Assembly (NCBI GenBank): GCA_037903355.1
Contig: JBAJFE010000050.1
Span: forward strand, 248,001-312,000
Source of the DNA: Trichuris trichiura
Taxonomy: Eukaryota > Nematoda > Enoplea > Trichinellida > Trichuridae
Length of the DNA: 64,000 nt
Direction: 5' to 3'
The position numbers and the translations under genes were made by a program. Numbering within the stretch: the stretch's first letter is position 1; the number at the start of each line of letters is the position of its first letter. This document shows positions 10,710-24,762 of this stretch, piece by piece. The notes below the pieces were generated by a model. It had not been told where the DNA came from, did no database searches, and was given only the letters and a program-made list of their open reading frames with translations.

Positions 10710-13700
10710 TTGTCCTTGACGAATTGTGTTTTCGAAAATTCAAAGCTACAAAAAAATGTACTTAACTCGCAGAGGAGAACTGATTGCAAAGCAACGTTCT
10801 GAATAGCGCTCATTGACACGCGCAATGCAGACTCAATATCCCAGTCGTTGAGAAGTAAGAAAAACTGGAAAAACCATTGGTAAACGATGAAAGCTGTGAG
10901 CAAAACAGCTCGTCAGGTAAAGCAAACTCTAATCAATGCAAACTGTTTTGAAAACGCATCAGTGCATTGTAGTTTAAAAATTAATTAGTCGACTTTGACG
11001 GAAGCTATGGCAACGCAGCGTCGCGCAAAGAATCAGCCTTAACAAACGTATTTTTGAAAACAGTGATTTTGTAACAGACTTCAACAAAGGACGATACGAC
11101 ATCCCGCGTTTTTGCGCTCCTAAGACAAGCGTCGCTTCGTTAAGGAAGTTGCAACAAGTTGCAAAGACGAACCGAACACAGCGACTACTCGACGTCGCCA
11201 ATAGGGACATCTGTGCAGACCCATTTAATGGACAGCTGACGGCAAAAAAAATTTGCATTTCTACGCGCCATAAATTCTGTCCAAAACTGGTCGTTCCATG
11301 GAAGAATATGCTTTTAAAGGATCACACCTTTTTCAGCATTATCCATTGCGCTGCTGATTAGTGCCGGCATGCAAATTTATTTGAAAAATAGGTTGAAGGG
11401 ATGTTTGCAGAAAAGTTGCCATTAAAGGAAAAAATATACCGCAAATGCTTGCAACGTTTTGCGCGTTCTATCCGGATTGCTTCGATCAACATTACAAAGA
11501 TAGACATTATTTATTTGAGCAGCCTGGAATTGAAAAAGCGTGTTTATTCGTGAAACAAGTTACGTCACTTTCGTCAAACAAGTAGCTTTAAGGGATACGA
11601 TTCTGAGCCAAATGCGCCTACATCAGAAAAAAAATAGGTTACAATGGAACATGTTCTGATCACGTGATTATTCTCTAACGGATATTTTTAAAAACGACGA
11701 GCCAACAACGTGTTGGATACGACATTGATGCTACTAGTCATTAACAGCGTTCACCCTTGAAATCACTTCAGCCCATGGCTTCGCTGTAAGGCTTACAGCA
11801 TTCTTCGGAAGTTAAAATTCCGCCTTAACAGTGGAGATCCATTTCGCTGTTTTTGACGCTGCGAAAGTATTGCCTTAAACCCTTTTTCCCTTTCAGAAAA
11901 CTGAGAGTCCTAAAGGACTCAAAATACAATAAACGCTCAGCGCATGCTTAAGAAACCTGCCAATAAAGCTTAACTTGCGAAAGATAAACCTCTTGTAAGT
12001 TATCTTCAATAACGTTTATCACTAGCTTATGCTTACTTATGCATTTTAGAGCTTTTTTTTCGGTTGAACAAAGCCTACCATTTTTGCAGGGAAAAGCTTT
12101 TAATGTATGCAAAATGGAATCTATAGCTTCCATTGTTCAAGCTGATGGCCAACGGAATAACAAGTAGAAAACCATAAGCGACAATAAAATAAAGCTTATT
12201 GCCCTAACCATATTCCTTAGTAACCGTCAAGCATGTTCAAGAATTTTATCAAAGCCAGCCGATGAGATTTAATATCCCACAGTTCAATCTGCGACGCTGG
12301 CGAGACATGCAACACATTTATACATACATGGAGCTTACGTGTTTTCTGAGAAGGTAGAACAACGTTGAGAAAAAACTCCATGATGTCTTGACGACATAAA
12401 GCAACCGACAGCAATCAAATGAAGCCAACAGCGATGGATGAAGCACTAGAAGCCTCTGTGGTTGCCGTGCATGCTTCTCGGTGCTTCATCTGCGTACATC
12501 CGCACATTCTATGCAGAAAACGCTATTTTTTTCAGAAATGTTTAGGAATTACCACACGTCAATCAAGACCGCGAAATTAGTCGCGACAGACGTATAGTAC
12601 ATACAGATTTAGGATGCAACATTTTAAACAAGCAAGTTCCCGTAAAATCGTACATAATCTTTATGCTGCGCGTGATTTTATGCACTGACAACCACTTTCA
12701 TTAAATGGATAGGCTATTTGATGTCCAAGATACTTAAAAGAAAGCGATAATACATCAAATAGACAAAGATGTGAAAACAATGGAGTTATTCAAACCAGGG
12801 TGAAAAGATAATGTAAAAGCGTCCAAGACAGTGTTGTTTTGGTGGAAAGCTTTATTCACGCATTGGATCATGAATGTTAAAACCGTCCTAACAAGAAACC
12901 GTTTTCAAACGTGTCGGAGCAATAAAGAGATTGACGCACCCATTTCGACCTACTGATTGTACGTATGGGCGTGCATTGACGCAATTGGAACTAAAGCAAC
13001 AAATTCCCCATTTAGGGAAAACGAAACGCGCTGCTTTAATAAAATTCTACTGTCAGTAATCTTAAAGCAAATATGAACGGAAAATCACAGCCTTTGCGCT
13101 GGTCGCATTATTAGAGCAAGGCTGCTCACAGCGTGTCAACAAATTTCAATCATTAATTCCTATTGCAAGCAGCAAACGGCGGAAAAAGCAAAGCCAATGA
13201 ATGAACTAACGTCACTCGCAATCGTCAATGCGAGCGCACCGAACGTCACTTGATATGATCAACCTGTTTGCAGAAATCATCTTGCCCATTAAGGCACCAT
13301 GAAAGCACTGAACACTAAACTAAAACATCCGAAAACTTATCTACGCAAAAATTTCATTCCCTGAAGCATTCTAGCCGTGCTGATAGTAAAAGATAGCAGC
13401 TACAAATGAAAATACGGTGATAGACTGTTAATCGACTTAAATAAAATAAAAGTGCTGCGTGTACCCACGCAGAACATGCTAGTTCAAACGAACAGAATTG
13501 TTTCTTCTTATAAGCGTGTAAGCAAGCTGATGTACGGTTTTTATTAGTATAAAGCCAGGCAAATAAATGCTCTATTCACCCCAAGAGGGGATAGTTGAAA
13601 AGCACTTGATTGAGGCGAAAAATTAATTATTCAATGTACAATGTTTTTTTCCATCCAGGCAAGTAAAGGATTGCAAGCTTTTTCCTAGTTCTTCCACTGA

Positions 13701-15962
13701 AAACGGAATAATCTTCTCGTATATGATGACGCGCCAGAAGTTCGCTTGCCTTGCTATTTTACAGCAACACGAGCTTTGCCTACACAAGCACTCGACAGGA
13801 GTAAGCTAGGAACGCTATATGAAAGCGTTCAGTGCTCTAAGATTCTTGGCACCTCAGCTTACGTACAAACTCTTTGCGCACTTCTGCTTTCTACTGTTTT
13901 TGATCACTACTATAGGCTGTAACAAAGCAGATATTTATTAGATAAAGCAAAGGCGACATGGTCAACAGTATTTATCAAAAAAAACTTAAACATTCCTTTT
14001 CATAACATGTTTTTGCATCAACACAAAGAGCAGCCGCGTCTTTTACAATAATACCTCAGCTGCAGGAACTATAGAGGAAATTGACTGTGATTGCTTTAAG
14101 CAATTGGGAATAGGTAAGTATCTACGTAAAAGTAAAAGCGGGAGCGATTACTATAAATAGCATACGGGCAATCACATTAACTACACTTAGTCTCTGTAAC
14201 AATGAAAGCCGACAATGTTCAGCCGAAAAGCATTAATCATACGGAATATGCAAAAAGCCATATAGCTAACGCTACTTAACAGAAAAATTATAAATTAACT
14301 TTTCATTGTTCAGCATTGACACTGCCCTTACTCAAGGCAGAATCAACAGGCGGCATACGCTGACAAAAGGTATCATGTGATTCAGCGAGCTTTTCAAAAT
14401 ACTAAGTCTGATAGTTGGCTCAACTTTCGCAAAGTACTACACATTAGCTTACGCAATTAATTCACTAACTGCGGGTCTTCCCAACGCAAAAATGGGCCCA
14501 ACTAATCAAGCAAAAGAATTATTGACTTTGCCAAAAGCAAACGAGCAAACCGGGTGGAGGAAACATTCCACGTTTGTCAATGCCATTGCCCCTCGTAGGA
14601 CGCTGTTCGGTTGCGCTGATTCGTTGCAAAGCAAACATGTAACTGGTAAATGTTCAGATTTAAAAGTATATCCCGAAAATAGGCGACAATTCGCCGCGCG
14701 CTAATTTTTCAATCGTTATCAAATGCGTACTTCTTCAAGGTTGCTAAAGCTTTAACCAACTTCAAATTAGCATTGCCGAATGATGCTTTCAACAGTTTCA
14801 GGTAATTAACACGGAAATGCAAAACATTTTTTTTACAGATTATTTTGCGCTTGAATAAGCTTACCTGATTTGTGACCCTTAAAGGGATGTAAAATAAAAT
14901 AGCTGAAAGAATAACTGAAATTAGGCCATCCTAATCGCGCCTGGTAAAAATGCTGCCGTTTATAAGGCCGTAATATTGGAAAAACAATTTTCACAGCAGG
15001 CAGTCCGCTCTTGATTACAAAAGCATTCTCGACATTAACAGTCAAGAAAGTAAAATACCTCATCAATCATAACTGCGAGGTGGGTACTCCCCGCGGACGA
15101 AAACAAATTTAGTTTCCGCCATAGCGTTGACAAAGCAGAAATTAATTCTTAACTTCAAAGTTAACTATGAACTACATAACAATCTGCTTATTCAAACTTG
15201 TCCCAACATAGGTCTGCTTGCTGTTCTCAAATTGCTCAAAGATATACGAAAGAAGTAAACTTTTGCTGTATAATGATTATTCAAGCGCAAGGACGGTTAC
15301 GTTTCGAATCTAATCATGTTCAAATGAAAAATATTTAATGAAAAAAAAGCGCGTGGATAATTCTGTTACTATCAGCTGAACATCGAGTCGGCGAAGCGTT
15401 TCTGCAAAGCGTACGAGATGACTTGCGCGGATATGAATGTCAATTTTTTTCCAAAAAATTAATGGAAGCCGAAATTTCATAATTACACCTGAAGTAAGCA
15501 GCGTGACGTAAAGCAACGAGATGATAGGCAAAAATGACGAGGAAAATTATGAGAATTAATTTCATGAAGGTGTATCAATTATTAATAAATCGAAACGAAG
15601 AAAACGAAAAAACATGCCATGTTTTTCGCTTAGCTACGTTAGGACATCAAGGCTAAAGCGGAAAAAATCTTCTCCATAATTAGTCATTGACTCGTTTTAA
15701 ACTTTTGCAGAAAAACGCTGAGATGCTGCAATTTGAATTTCTTTTGACGAAGGCTTTGCGTTTTTCTTAAACTAACATCCTAACGGGGCAACTGTTTATT
15801 ATTGGCAATATATTTACGGATTAATTAATTTGCCACCGTTGAAAAAATAGAATTTGAACAGACGAATGAACATGGACACGCCGCTACCGTACGGCTGCAT
15901 AGCTCATTGTGCACTATCACGTTACTGCTCTCCTCTGCTTCTTGTGAAAAATTTTTTTTAAA

Positions 15963-16130
15963 TTATAAGAAGATACAACATAATTGGGTATTTAACAAAT
16001 GTGAAAATGTCAAACTTTATCAAAAAAGTGCTAAAGAATTTAAAAAGATAAGAAGGTACAATAAAAATGGGTAGCCAATAAATGTGAAAATGTTGATCTT
16101 TACCAAAAAAGCGCTAACGAATCGCTGACC
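15963..16130. repeat. Two-copy diverged tandem duplication, ~84 bp
   Basis: The first copy, containing gaagatacaac, caaatgtgaaaatgt and tcaaaaaagtgctaa, is followed by a second with gaaggtacaat, taaatgtgaaaatgt and ccaaaaaagcgctaa. The order and spacing are the same. The copies differ at many sites, so the duplication is not recent. Confidence 0.6.
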
Positions 16131-18778
16131 CTACAGAGGAAAAATAAAATAAAATGGATAGAAACGTCGGGGCGTACCTATATGAATGCTAAGCTGCAGT
16201 AGGCTTACGGTCGATGCGCTACGAAGGATATACGCGCATCAACCAGCATAGTAGCCGTATTGTTTTCTCGAGTGCCTTAGAACAAAGGAGAACTTAAATG
16301 ATACCTTCGTGTGGCAAAGCATCGCAACAGAATCGGTTAGTCTGCCAACGAAAATAATGGGAAAGCACGCATTGGCTATTTGCGCAAAACTACCATGAAA
16401 AACCAGTCTACCTTTTTGCAACCTGCCAAAGCTTAAAGTAGGATTTCATTTCACAAACAAATTAATTGTCATTACAAAGGACTAGTACGAGAGCCAGAAA
16501 AGAAAAGACGTTCGTTACCAAAAATAAATGCTTTTTTAAAACGTAATTCTTCGCGAACGGGCAAAAGCATTTATGCAGAACGAAATTTCCTTATTCTGAA
16601 ACAGCCACTGCTTTTAAAAATCGAATTCTTTCTGTGATCACAAAATTAAGATGCAGATTTCTTAATCAACATGGTGAGCACGATAGCTCTGTAGCGCAGC
16701 GAACCAACGCAAGGATTAACTACATTTAACGCCTTTTTCTTGTATTTACTCACACAATGTAATTTTTGCCGAGTCAAGACTTTTGCCCTTATCATTTGCA
16801 TCTACTGAACTTGTAGCTTTCAAGGACACATAAAAAGAAAAATGAAAAGATCGCTAACCTAAGAACTCAACTCACGTACGAACGCGCATATTTCCCAATA
16901 TTTTTAAATTTTTTTACTGCAATCACTTTAGGTCTTAGAATACGCTAACAATAAAGCTAATAAGCAAGTGACGAATGCCGAAGGCGAACCGTCAATAGCT
17001 AACAATAAAGGCAAAAGAAACAGCTACGCGGATCGCCAGGCGTGAAAAGCAAGCAACAATCACATACATGGATGGACAAACTAATTTGCATTTTTTCATG
17101 TTCAGCTCAGCAATTGTACATACCGCCGTCCGTTGAACAGCAAACATTATTCTTCAATGAAATGCAAGTTAAGCTTCAAAAATCTGCCCTTTGAATGGTC
17201 TCATATGATTATCCCTAACTACAATAGTGCTTTCATGCCTGGGAAAAATCGGAAAGACCAGAAAACGACGCGGCTTTGTCGTTAGCAAAAGTTTGCGTAG
17301 AAAGCGTTCCGCGAAACGTCTCAAATAATTTCCTGCAGCGAAAACAAAATTTTTACCGCAAAGAATCGATGCTATTTTTCCGGCGCTTAAATTCTTATCG
17401 CAGTAAAGCCAAACTGTTGTTCTTGACACTATAAAGTCAAGTTGCAAAAAAAAGGACGCGTGAATACGTGTTTTGCTTATCAGCTGACGAACTGGAAGAA
17501 AAGGATCAGCTGCTAACGTGATTTGGGAAACCTAGCTAAAGTTTTTTCAACGCTGAGAATTTATTTGAAAATTTTGTAAACAATCTGCTGCCAAAGTTTT
17601 TTCCTCATACGTTACATTTTTCCAGAATGTTCAATCCATGTTGCAGAATCTCGTAAAAATCAATAACGAATAACCACACTGAAGCGTGGAGGTTAGAAGC
17701 GCAAGAGACGAATATAAGCTATAAAAACTCAAACTTTTTAATTACACAAATAAGGACAGTTCGGTTTACAAGGAAAAATCAAATGACAGAATCTCATTCT
17801 CTCTTTCATAACGTCATTAGTGACTCTAGCCAAACGGTCGTTCCATATATAGAGGCCATACATTCGCGACGAAGGAAAAAAGTTGGAATTTATTATCACT
17901 TTTTAGAAACTGAAAAATTAGCTCTGCGTGAATCACGAAATTGACTTCATGCAGCCTAAAATGAAACCGTCAGCTGCAAAGTTCATTCCAAAAGACTGAA
18001 CGTAACGTGAAGGCGGCATTCATCTAACCATCATTCTATTGATGTTATCGCAGACTGTTGTTTTTAAGAGGTCAGTTCAAAACAGAGATCCCGTATTGCC
18101 AAGTTACAGAAACAAACCAAATTCAATTAGACTGTCAGCTGCACATAATACATTCGATCATTACAAAATTTAAATAAAAAGCAGCTTCAAAGAATTTAAC
18201 GAATCATGTAACAACGCAACAACAATGAGCTTCAAGCGCGCTCGCAATTCCACTTTTTGTGTACGCACAAAATGTCATTATCGATAACAACAAATTAAAT
18301 TAGGTTTCCAGTAAGTTACTAAGGTCAATACAAATGAACGTCCCATTAACGACCAAGCAAAATAGTTCCATCCGAATTGGACAGCTTGAAAAACTCAGAA
18401 GGGCCCATCGGATTTTAAAGGGTCCCATCGATTGTCTATTTCTGAGATTCTACCATTTGAAAACTACTTCTTGATGCGTAATGAGGTGTTCCGTGACAGG
18501 CGGAAGCGAAGTGCGAATTACTCCATTAGCAGCAGCAATACGCGCTCCTCCGTCAAAAAGAAAAAACGTACTTCTAAGTGTCTTCGCTGCTGCTGGTCTT
18601 CCAAAAATTTGTAACTTTCAAGTAGCGGCATGGAAGAATTAATTTACTTCGTCGTTTAGTTAAGGTTACGTTGCCATCCCACGGACAAAAAAGAAGTTTA
18701 AACGGCAGTCAATAGGGCAAGTTGCATTGAGCTAAAAACGCGCAAAAAACTACGTGACTTTAAGTGTATACAACTGCA

Positions 18779-18932
18779 CATGTCGAGTTTCTTTTATGGA
18801 AAGTTTGTCCCGTTGATAATATTTAAAATATTTTGGAGCTTTCGGGTCAAACGAGACCCGTTGACCCGAAAGCTCCGGAATATTAAAAATATTATCAACG
18901 GGTCAAACTTTCCGTAAAAGAAACTCGACATG
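18779..18932. repeat. Hairpin element with GAGCTTTCGGGTC tip
   Basis: Arms of about 72 bp run inward from catgtcgagtttcttt at 18779 and aaagaaactcgacatg ending at 18932. They close on a GC-rich tip, gagctttcgggtcaa / ttgacccgaaagctc, with a ten-base loop. The arms are close to identical apart from small indels. The tip is shared with the elements at 19316 and 49387. Confidence 0.85.
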
Positions 18933-19315
18933 AAACTATACGGTCCCGTACCAAGAAGTTACATTTACAAAACAACTGCACATTTATCTATCAGAAATCG
19001 TTTAAATAAAACAACGTCAAAATAAAATAATTGCCCCTGGATTGAAGAGACTTTCTTTAACAGAAAAAAAATAATAATCTATTGCTATGCCGAAATGCAA
19101 CACTATCTTTTCCCATTGCAACAAGTTCTAACTGCTTAGACGCAGCTTAGAGAACGAATCTTGAACGTTAATGCGAAAGTTAGTCTTAGAAACGAGCGCG
19201 AACCATTTAGGCATTTGAAGATAATTGGAACAAGCCGCGCGTAAACGAGATAAAATTTAAAATTTTGAATTCAACTAACCTCCTTGAAAGCATGATTCTT
19301 TGTACGGGAGCGTGT

Positions 19316-19575
19316 GTTTTCATATTGAAAAATATTTTTATTACGGATTCTCTCCCGTTGTGAAGTAAAACAAAAAGATTTTTCTTTTCTTCCGGAGCTT
19401 TCGGGTCTTTCGCGACCCGTCTTCAGCGGTGATGGTACCCCACGCACTACACATAATCTCACCGCTGAAGACGGGTCGCGAAAGACCCGAAAGCTCCGGA
19501 AGAAAAGAAAAATCTTTTTGTTTTACTTCACAACGGGAAAGAATCCGTAATAAAGATATTTTTCAATATAAAAAC
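19316..19575. repeat. Large hairpin element, ~117-bp arms, same GC tip family
   Basis: The left arm 19316-19432 and right arm 19459-19575 are almost exact reverse complements around a 26-base loop that contains ggtaccccacgc. Inside each arm is gagctttcgggtctttcgcg, nearly the same as the tip of the 18779-18932 hairpin. The 10-mer actaacctcc stands at 19274 and again at 19574, exactly 300 bases apart, as a possible direct flanking repeat. Confidence 0.87.
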
Positions 19576-21400
19576 TAACCTCCTCATCATTATTTTGCGC
19601 TTATGTTCGACTAGGCGGCGCAATTCAAAGAACTGGGGGAAACTGATAAGGCCCAAATCGAATGGAAAATTTTGTAGCACAAAAATAATGAACAATTAAC
19701 CTACTTTGCTGGAAAAACGTATGAAACTGAGCTACGCGAATATTTTGAAAACGTAAACAAGCGGCGGCGGGAAGCAATTCTTTCTCGAGGACGAGCGTGC
19801 TGCGTTTGCAGTTAGCGTCTAATTTGAAAAACAACACAACTGACGAATGAACTCCGCTTAGAGTTTTAAATTCTCTAACTTCCACATGCGTACGCAATGG
19901 CTAGTTTAGAAGAGCAAATTGATGCATGAAAAGAGAGCGCTTATAATCCCAAAGACATGTTTACCTCGAATACATACGTTGAGCTTTCGGCATTCGGCTC
20001 CTCCATCATCAACGTCTTAAGCTGTAAAAAACTGATCCTTTCCGTGAGGCAAAACCGGATGCTTCCGCCAGGTCTCCCATCATCTTAGAAATAAACATTC
20101 TTGCCCATTGCAGCTTTTCAGCTAGCAAAACAGCTGCCTCGTTATTGGAAATAAATTTTTCAGCACATTTTATTACATTGAAAGAATTTTGACCCCGTCC
20201 TTACTGTAATTGAAATAACTTATTACTTTAAATAGACTTTGAAAATATTTTTGTATTAATAAATTCATTACGAATCGTCGCAGTATTACACTGAAACGAA
20301 CTGTTGCATGAATGCTCGTTGCACCGTGTCAGGAAACGCGATGGGACATGAAACAATAGCAATATCGCAGTGCGAATACGAAAACTCTTTTGAAGACCTC
20401 CGTGCGGCTGCTGAAAGCATTTTTCCCCTTTGTTGCACGATAACCTTACGTGGAAAGATCGTTTATAAAACTTAACGATTTTTTGGTGAATTGCTGATTT
20501 TCAGGTAGCAACAATGAACAACTGACGCAGTCTTTGAAGTAACACGCGAATGCTGCATAAAAGCATCGTCTTTGTTAAAATACTTTGTTTGGAGCACGAA
20601 TAAGCGCCAATGCAAATTTATAATACCGGTAATGAAAAAGCATTGCTTAGAAAGCAATGGCTTGTCCCAGCGGTTGGCAGATTCGTTCAATACACGATCA
20701 GCTGCGCAAACATTATTGAAAATGACTAATGTTTTAATTACGAGCGACGGACAAAAAGATGAAAATGATTTACCTTGGTAGACATACGAAAACTGGATGG
20801 CCCCATAAATGTCGAACACATAAAATGAGCTTAATAATAGGAAACGTTTACGGAGAGAGGAATTTCTAATTCAACGAAAGCGCTGCGTCAATGTCACACG
20901 TAATAATGCGCTTTGCGGTGTGTAATGGCGCGAACAAGTTGAACTGATTTCACGCTCGGATAGGCTAAACTTAATGAACTGGAATTGCGCCTAAATTACC
21001 TCCTTTTATGAGAGAACAGAAAATGTAAACCAACTTTTGGACTGCAAAGCAAATATCGACAAAGTAGGCGTGAACGTCTGATCAACGACAAATCGTACTA
21101 CCGGTGCTCATGCAACGCTAATTGCTTGAAATGGTGAAGTTAAATTGGCAATGCTGCAGCTTAGCAAAAATGTTTTTCCTTGGGGAATAAAGGAAACGGT
21201 AATATCAATGAGCTTAATGGATGCGAACAAGTTTTTTGCACGTCTTTCACTTAGCAACAACAATTTTCCATGTCAGTCGATTATATGTATTCGAAGTCGC
21301 GCCTTGATCGATCTCCAACGTCTTGTTACGTCATTTGGACATTAATAACTTTGTTCGGATGAGCCTTCACTGTATTCCAAGCTTTATGCATCAATTAAAA

Positions 21401-23061
21401 GACCCAAAGAAGTGGTATTTTGATTTGCAGGTACATACCCCTTCAACATGCAGAAACCAGCAAAAGCTAAAGCTGAAAGGTTAAACCTTCCAGTCAATCA
21501 CGTTCTACGTTCGGCAATTCAAAAGAAAGGTAGAAGGAAAGAACGGATTGACCTACTTTAGGTTTTCATGCTTCAATCAATGCCGACCATCTGTGAGAAA
21601 GGCTGCAGTAAAAGGAGCACAGCAACAAGCCGACTGATACATGTGATGAATTATTTGAAAAGTTATCACGGCAGTTCAAGTCAAAATTTATCACTCTCTC
21701 TCTCAAGTGCAGTGACGAGAAATTCGCAGACAAAACGTTGGTATTTTTTTCTTGAACAAAAGACAATCGCTTCCAGCGTACGCGAACTGCACAACAGCTT
21801 CCTCAGCAGCGAACTTACGGAAAAGGAACCGGCTCAGCAAGAAGCTGTCAATGCGTTACAGGAAATTAATCGATCTTAACTTTTGACGCATCGACCAATG
21901 AAAGTTTCCATAGCATCGGAAATTGAATAAAGTTGCAACCGAAATAATACTTTTTAAACGACCACCTTTACAGGCAGAACTGGGCAAAACAAACTTCCAA
22001 ATAAGTCAGATGAACAAAAGTTAGCTTCCCCCTATTGGCTGACGATTTAAAGAGGCATGTAGCAGACAATCAATAAAAATTTTAAGCATTCATATCCACT
22101 TTCAATCGCGAATGACGACCATATTTTGATAGGGATGATGAACAAAGCGCTGCTGACGGATGCCAACTTTGCTTGTTCACCTTTCAAAACCTTCGTACGA
22201 CAGCCACTATGACAGCTGCCCTTGTTAACGTTATTTTTTTTATCGCAGAAGAGAGCAACCTGGCAAACACGACTGGCCTAAGTCCAGGTGAATACGAGAC
22301 ATTATTGATGGATTACTCCTACCCACCCTAACGACCATGCCATGTCGAGAGAACTTTGACAGCTCAACAAAGAAGGTTATTTCTTCTGCTACGCAATGAT
22401 TCTGTCAACACGTTGACGTTCAAAACTTTAAACTGCATTCCAGGCTTAACCCGTCATCGGCTCAGAATGCTACTTTACGCTGCAAGAAAGCAAAGCATTT
22501 TTTTCAGCTTTCTACCAAAGCTTAGGATTAACAGGTAGCAGGAATCAGTTAGCCTTGTATAGTACCCAGATTAGCTGAATACTTGCATATCCTGCTACTT
22601 CACTAAACGTGGACGTCTCACAAAATATTGAAACAAGCAAAAAAATGGTTTTTCTATGTCTACACATACAAGCAGAGAATATCCAGTAACAATGCAATTG
22701 AAAGAGAGAATCTGCTTTACTCATCTTGACAAAATCTAAGCCAATGGAGAATATACGAAAAGCTCAGCCTGGTATTTAAGTTACGAATAATGGGTGCGCG
22801 AAATATGCTTTTAGAAAGCAATGCAGCCTAGTTGAAAGCAGCAAGCATTAATGCGGCATAACTATCCAACAGACAAGTATACTCAAGAGTTACTTACCTA
22901 AAAACGTGCATCATTTACTTTTCCGCAGTACCAATAACTTATAATGTGAACAAAGACGAAAGGCGTTGCCCAGTGCGGCAAAACAGGATTTTACGAGCTT
23001 TAGCTGGTTTCTGGATGTTGATGGGATTGTACCTGCAAATCAAAATACCACTTTTTTGGGT
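21401..23061. mobile_element. Candidate non-autonomous DNA transposon with ~70-bp terminal inverted repeats
   Basis: The left end, starting gacccaaagaagtggtattt at 21401, returns inverted at the right end, finishing aaataccacttttttgggtc at 23061. Identity across roughly 66-73 bases is near 90 percent, with one six-base indel. Between the ends are about 1.5 kb without an intact transposase. An ORF at 21568-21879 has a Cys/His arrangement vaguely like a BED finger, but I cannot support it. No clear target-site duplication was found. Confidence 0.6.
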
Positions 23062-24762
23062 CAATGGTTGCGTAATCTTTCGCGTAATAGGTTAACCAGT
23101 TTTTAAAATTTATTATTTATCGTTACGTCCACATTCCAAACGCTTTCAGCTAAATTGTTTCTCACGATAGGTGGTAACTGCCCATTAAACGCGGCTGTTC
23201 AGACTTTTGCTTTACTAACGAGATGTGGTAATGAAGAAGTCGTTCTCGCGCGTTTTTTTAACCTTGAAATGTTTATTCCCTCTCCTTGTTTAGCAATCGC
23301 GGAAAACGGTGCAGACTGTCTGCTTTTTTCAACCGCAAACTCGTCGGCGGTTTTACGCCTCAATGTTTCAACATAATCTTTACAATTTGTTGTTTGCTCA
23401 GCGCTTTAGGAAGCCAAATAGTCAGCCGCGGAAAGAATAAATTTGTTTTTAACAGGCATTTCCGCGCGGTTAGATTTGAGACGATTACTTGAAAATTGAG
23501 GTTTTTGTGGGGAATTTGCCGACTCCGAAAGCTACGAATTTTTACGCTTATTGCGGAGGGAGTGAAGCAAACAATTTTTTACTAATTATAACGTAAGAAT
23601 GAGTTCAGAGTCGTTTCAATACAGTAAGACTCTGACAGCAATGGTTTGCAGGTACCTTGCCAAGCTGTGGTCTCTACGTTTGTGATATCATTCAACTTAA
23701 AATGCTGTAACATTCCTCGTAAAAAGTTAACTAAGCCTTACATGGGAAAAGAGGGGAATTGTGCAGGCAACAGCACGCCTTTTCTTTGCCATAATATGAA
23801 AAGAGCCATTGGTCAACTGTGCTGCGTTATGGGTCAGGAAAAACGTATAATTGTCGCAAAATATTCTTGTTTTGATTAAAAAATAGGAATTAAAAAAAAT
23901 CTAAGATTATCATGCAGTTATATTGGCAAACGTATAAGCACACGGGTCACAACGGTGCAATTCTTCCGCAATAGAATTTTTTAAAACTTTTCACGCGTCT
24001 GTTTACAAACCCGTCGCGGGGCGACAGCTGTTGCAAGCAAAATAAGTTTTGGTGACCAACTTTGACATGCTAAGTCGTCTTTTTTCATTTCAGCAATCGA
24101 CCACTCAGTTTACGCAAGCAGGTCAACAATGTTCGTAAAGTCTCCATGTTTGGACGAAAGAACGCTGTTTATTGACGTCTGCATGATTGGCTTTCTGCCA
24201 AGAATTCCTTGCAATTTGAAAACAGACAGTCGCGTCAGCATACCACGTGCCTTTTACGGTAACGTTGGCGTTCTCTTCAACTCAAGCAGACGCTTACGCC
24301 TGCTATTCTTGTAATGCCTTTTAGAGTTGCTTTCGAACATCTTGAACTTTGCAAGTTCAAAGAACGAAGCTATTTCCAGCGTTAAAAGATTCAGTTTTTT
24401 AAAATGCTTTCTTGCTTCTTCATATAATATCTCTTTCATAAGAATAAACGGGTCGCTCTGTTAATGTGAGTTTCATCTCTTAATTTAATAACTATTAATA
24501 TGAATTAATAATTCGTTCATGTTCTCAAGGTCCGTTTTAGTAATAATCGTTCCCTGCGGAGTATCCAGCAAGTATGACTACTTATCACTGGGGTTGCTTT
24601 TATTTTTTGAAAACCTTTTGAATCGTATTGTTTTGTTTAATATTCATTCCTTAATTCTGCCGAAGAAGAATAATGTCAATATCAATATTAATTTACGCAA
24701 TTTAAATTAAGGCTTTTCGATTGGCTATACGCGTGTTTGCGCAAAAAAGTTTTACTTCACGC

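Larger units (their letters stand above)
10710..24762. other. 14-kb stretch with no supportable gene
   Basis: This AT-rich stretch has only short random-looking ORFs on both strands (the longest are around 100 codons) and no recognised domain or phase-consistent exon chain. It contains a two-copy tandem repeat (15963-16130), two GC-tipped hairpins (18779-18932, 19316-19575) and a terminal-inverted-repeat element (21401-23061). It could hold untranslated exons or distal regulatory DNA of the flanking minus-strand genes, or noncoding RNA genes that I cannot identify. No convincing tRNA was seen. Confidence 0.55.

Noticed and set aside
21568..21879. Possible BED-finger transposase fragment inside the TIR element
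   Set aside because: Cys/His spacing fits only loosely and no hAT catalytic or dimerisation motifs follow.
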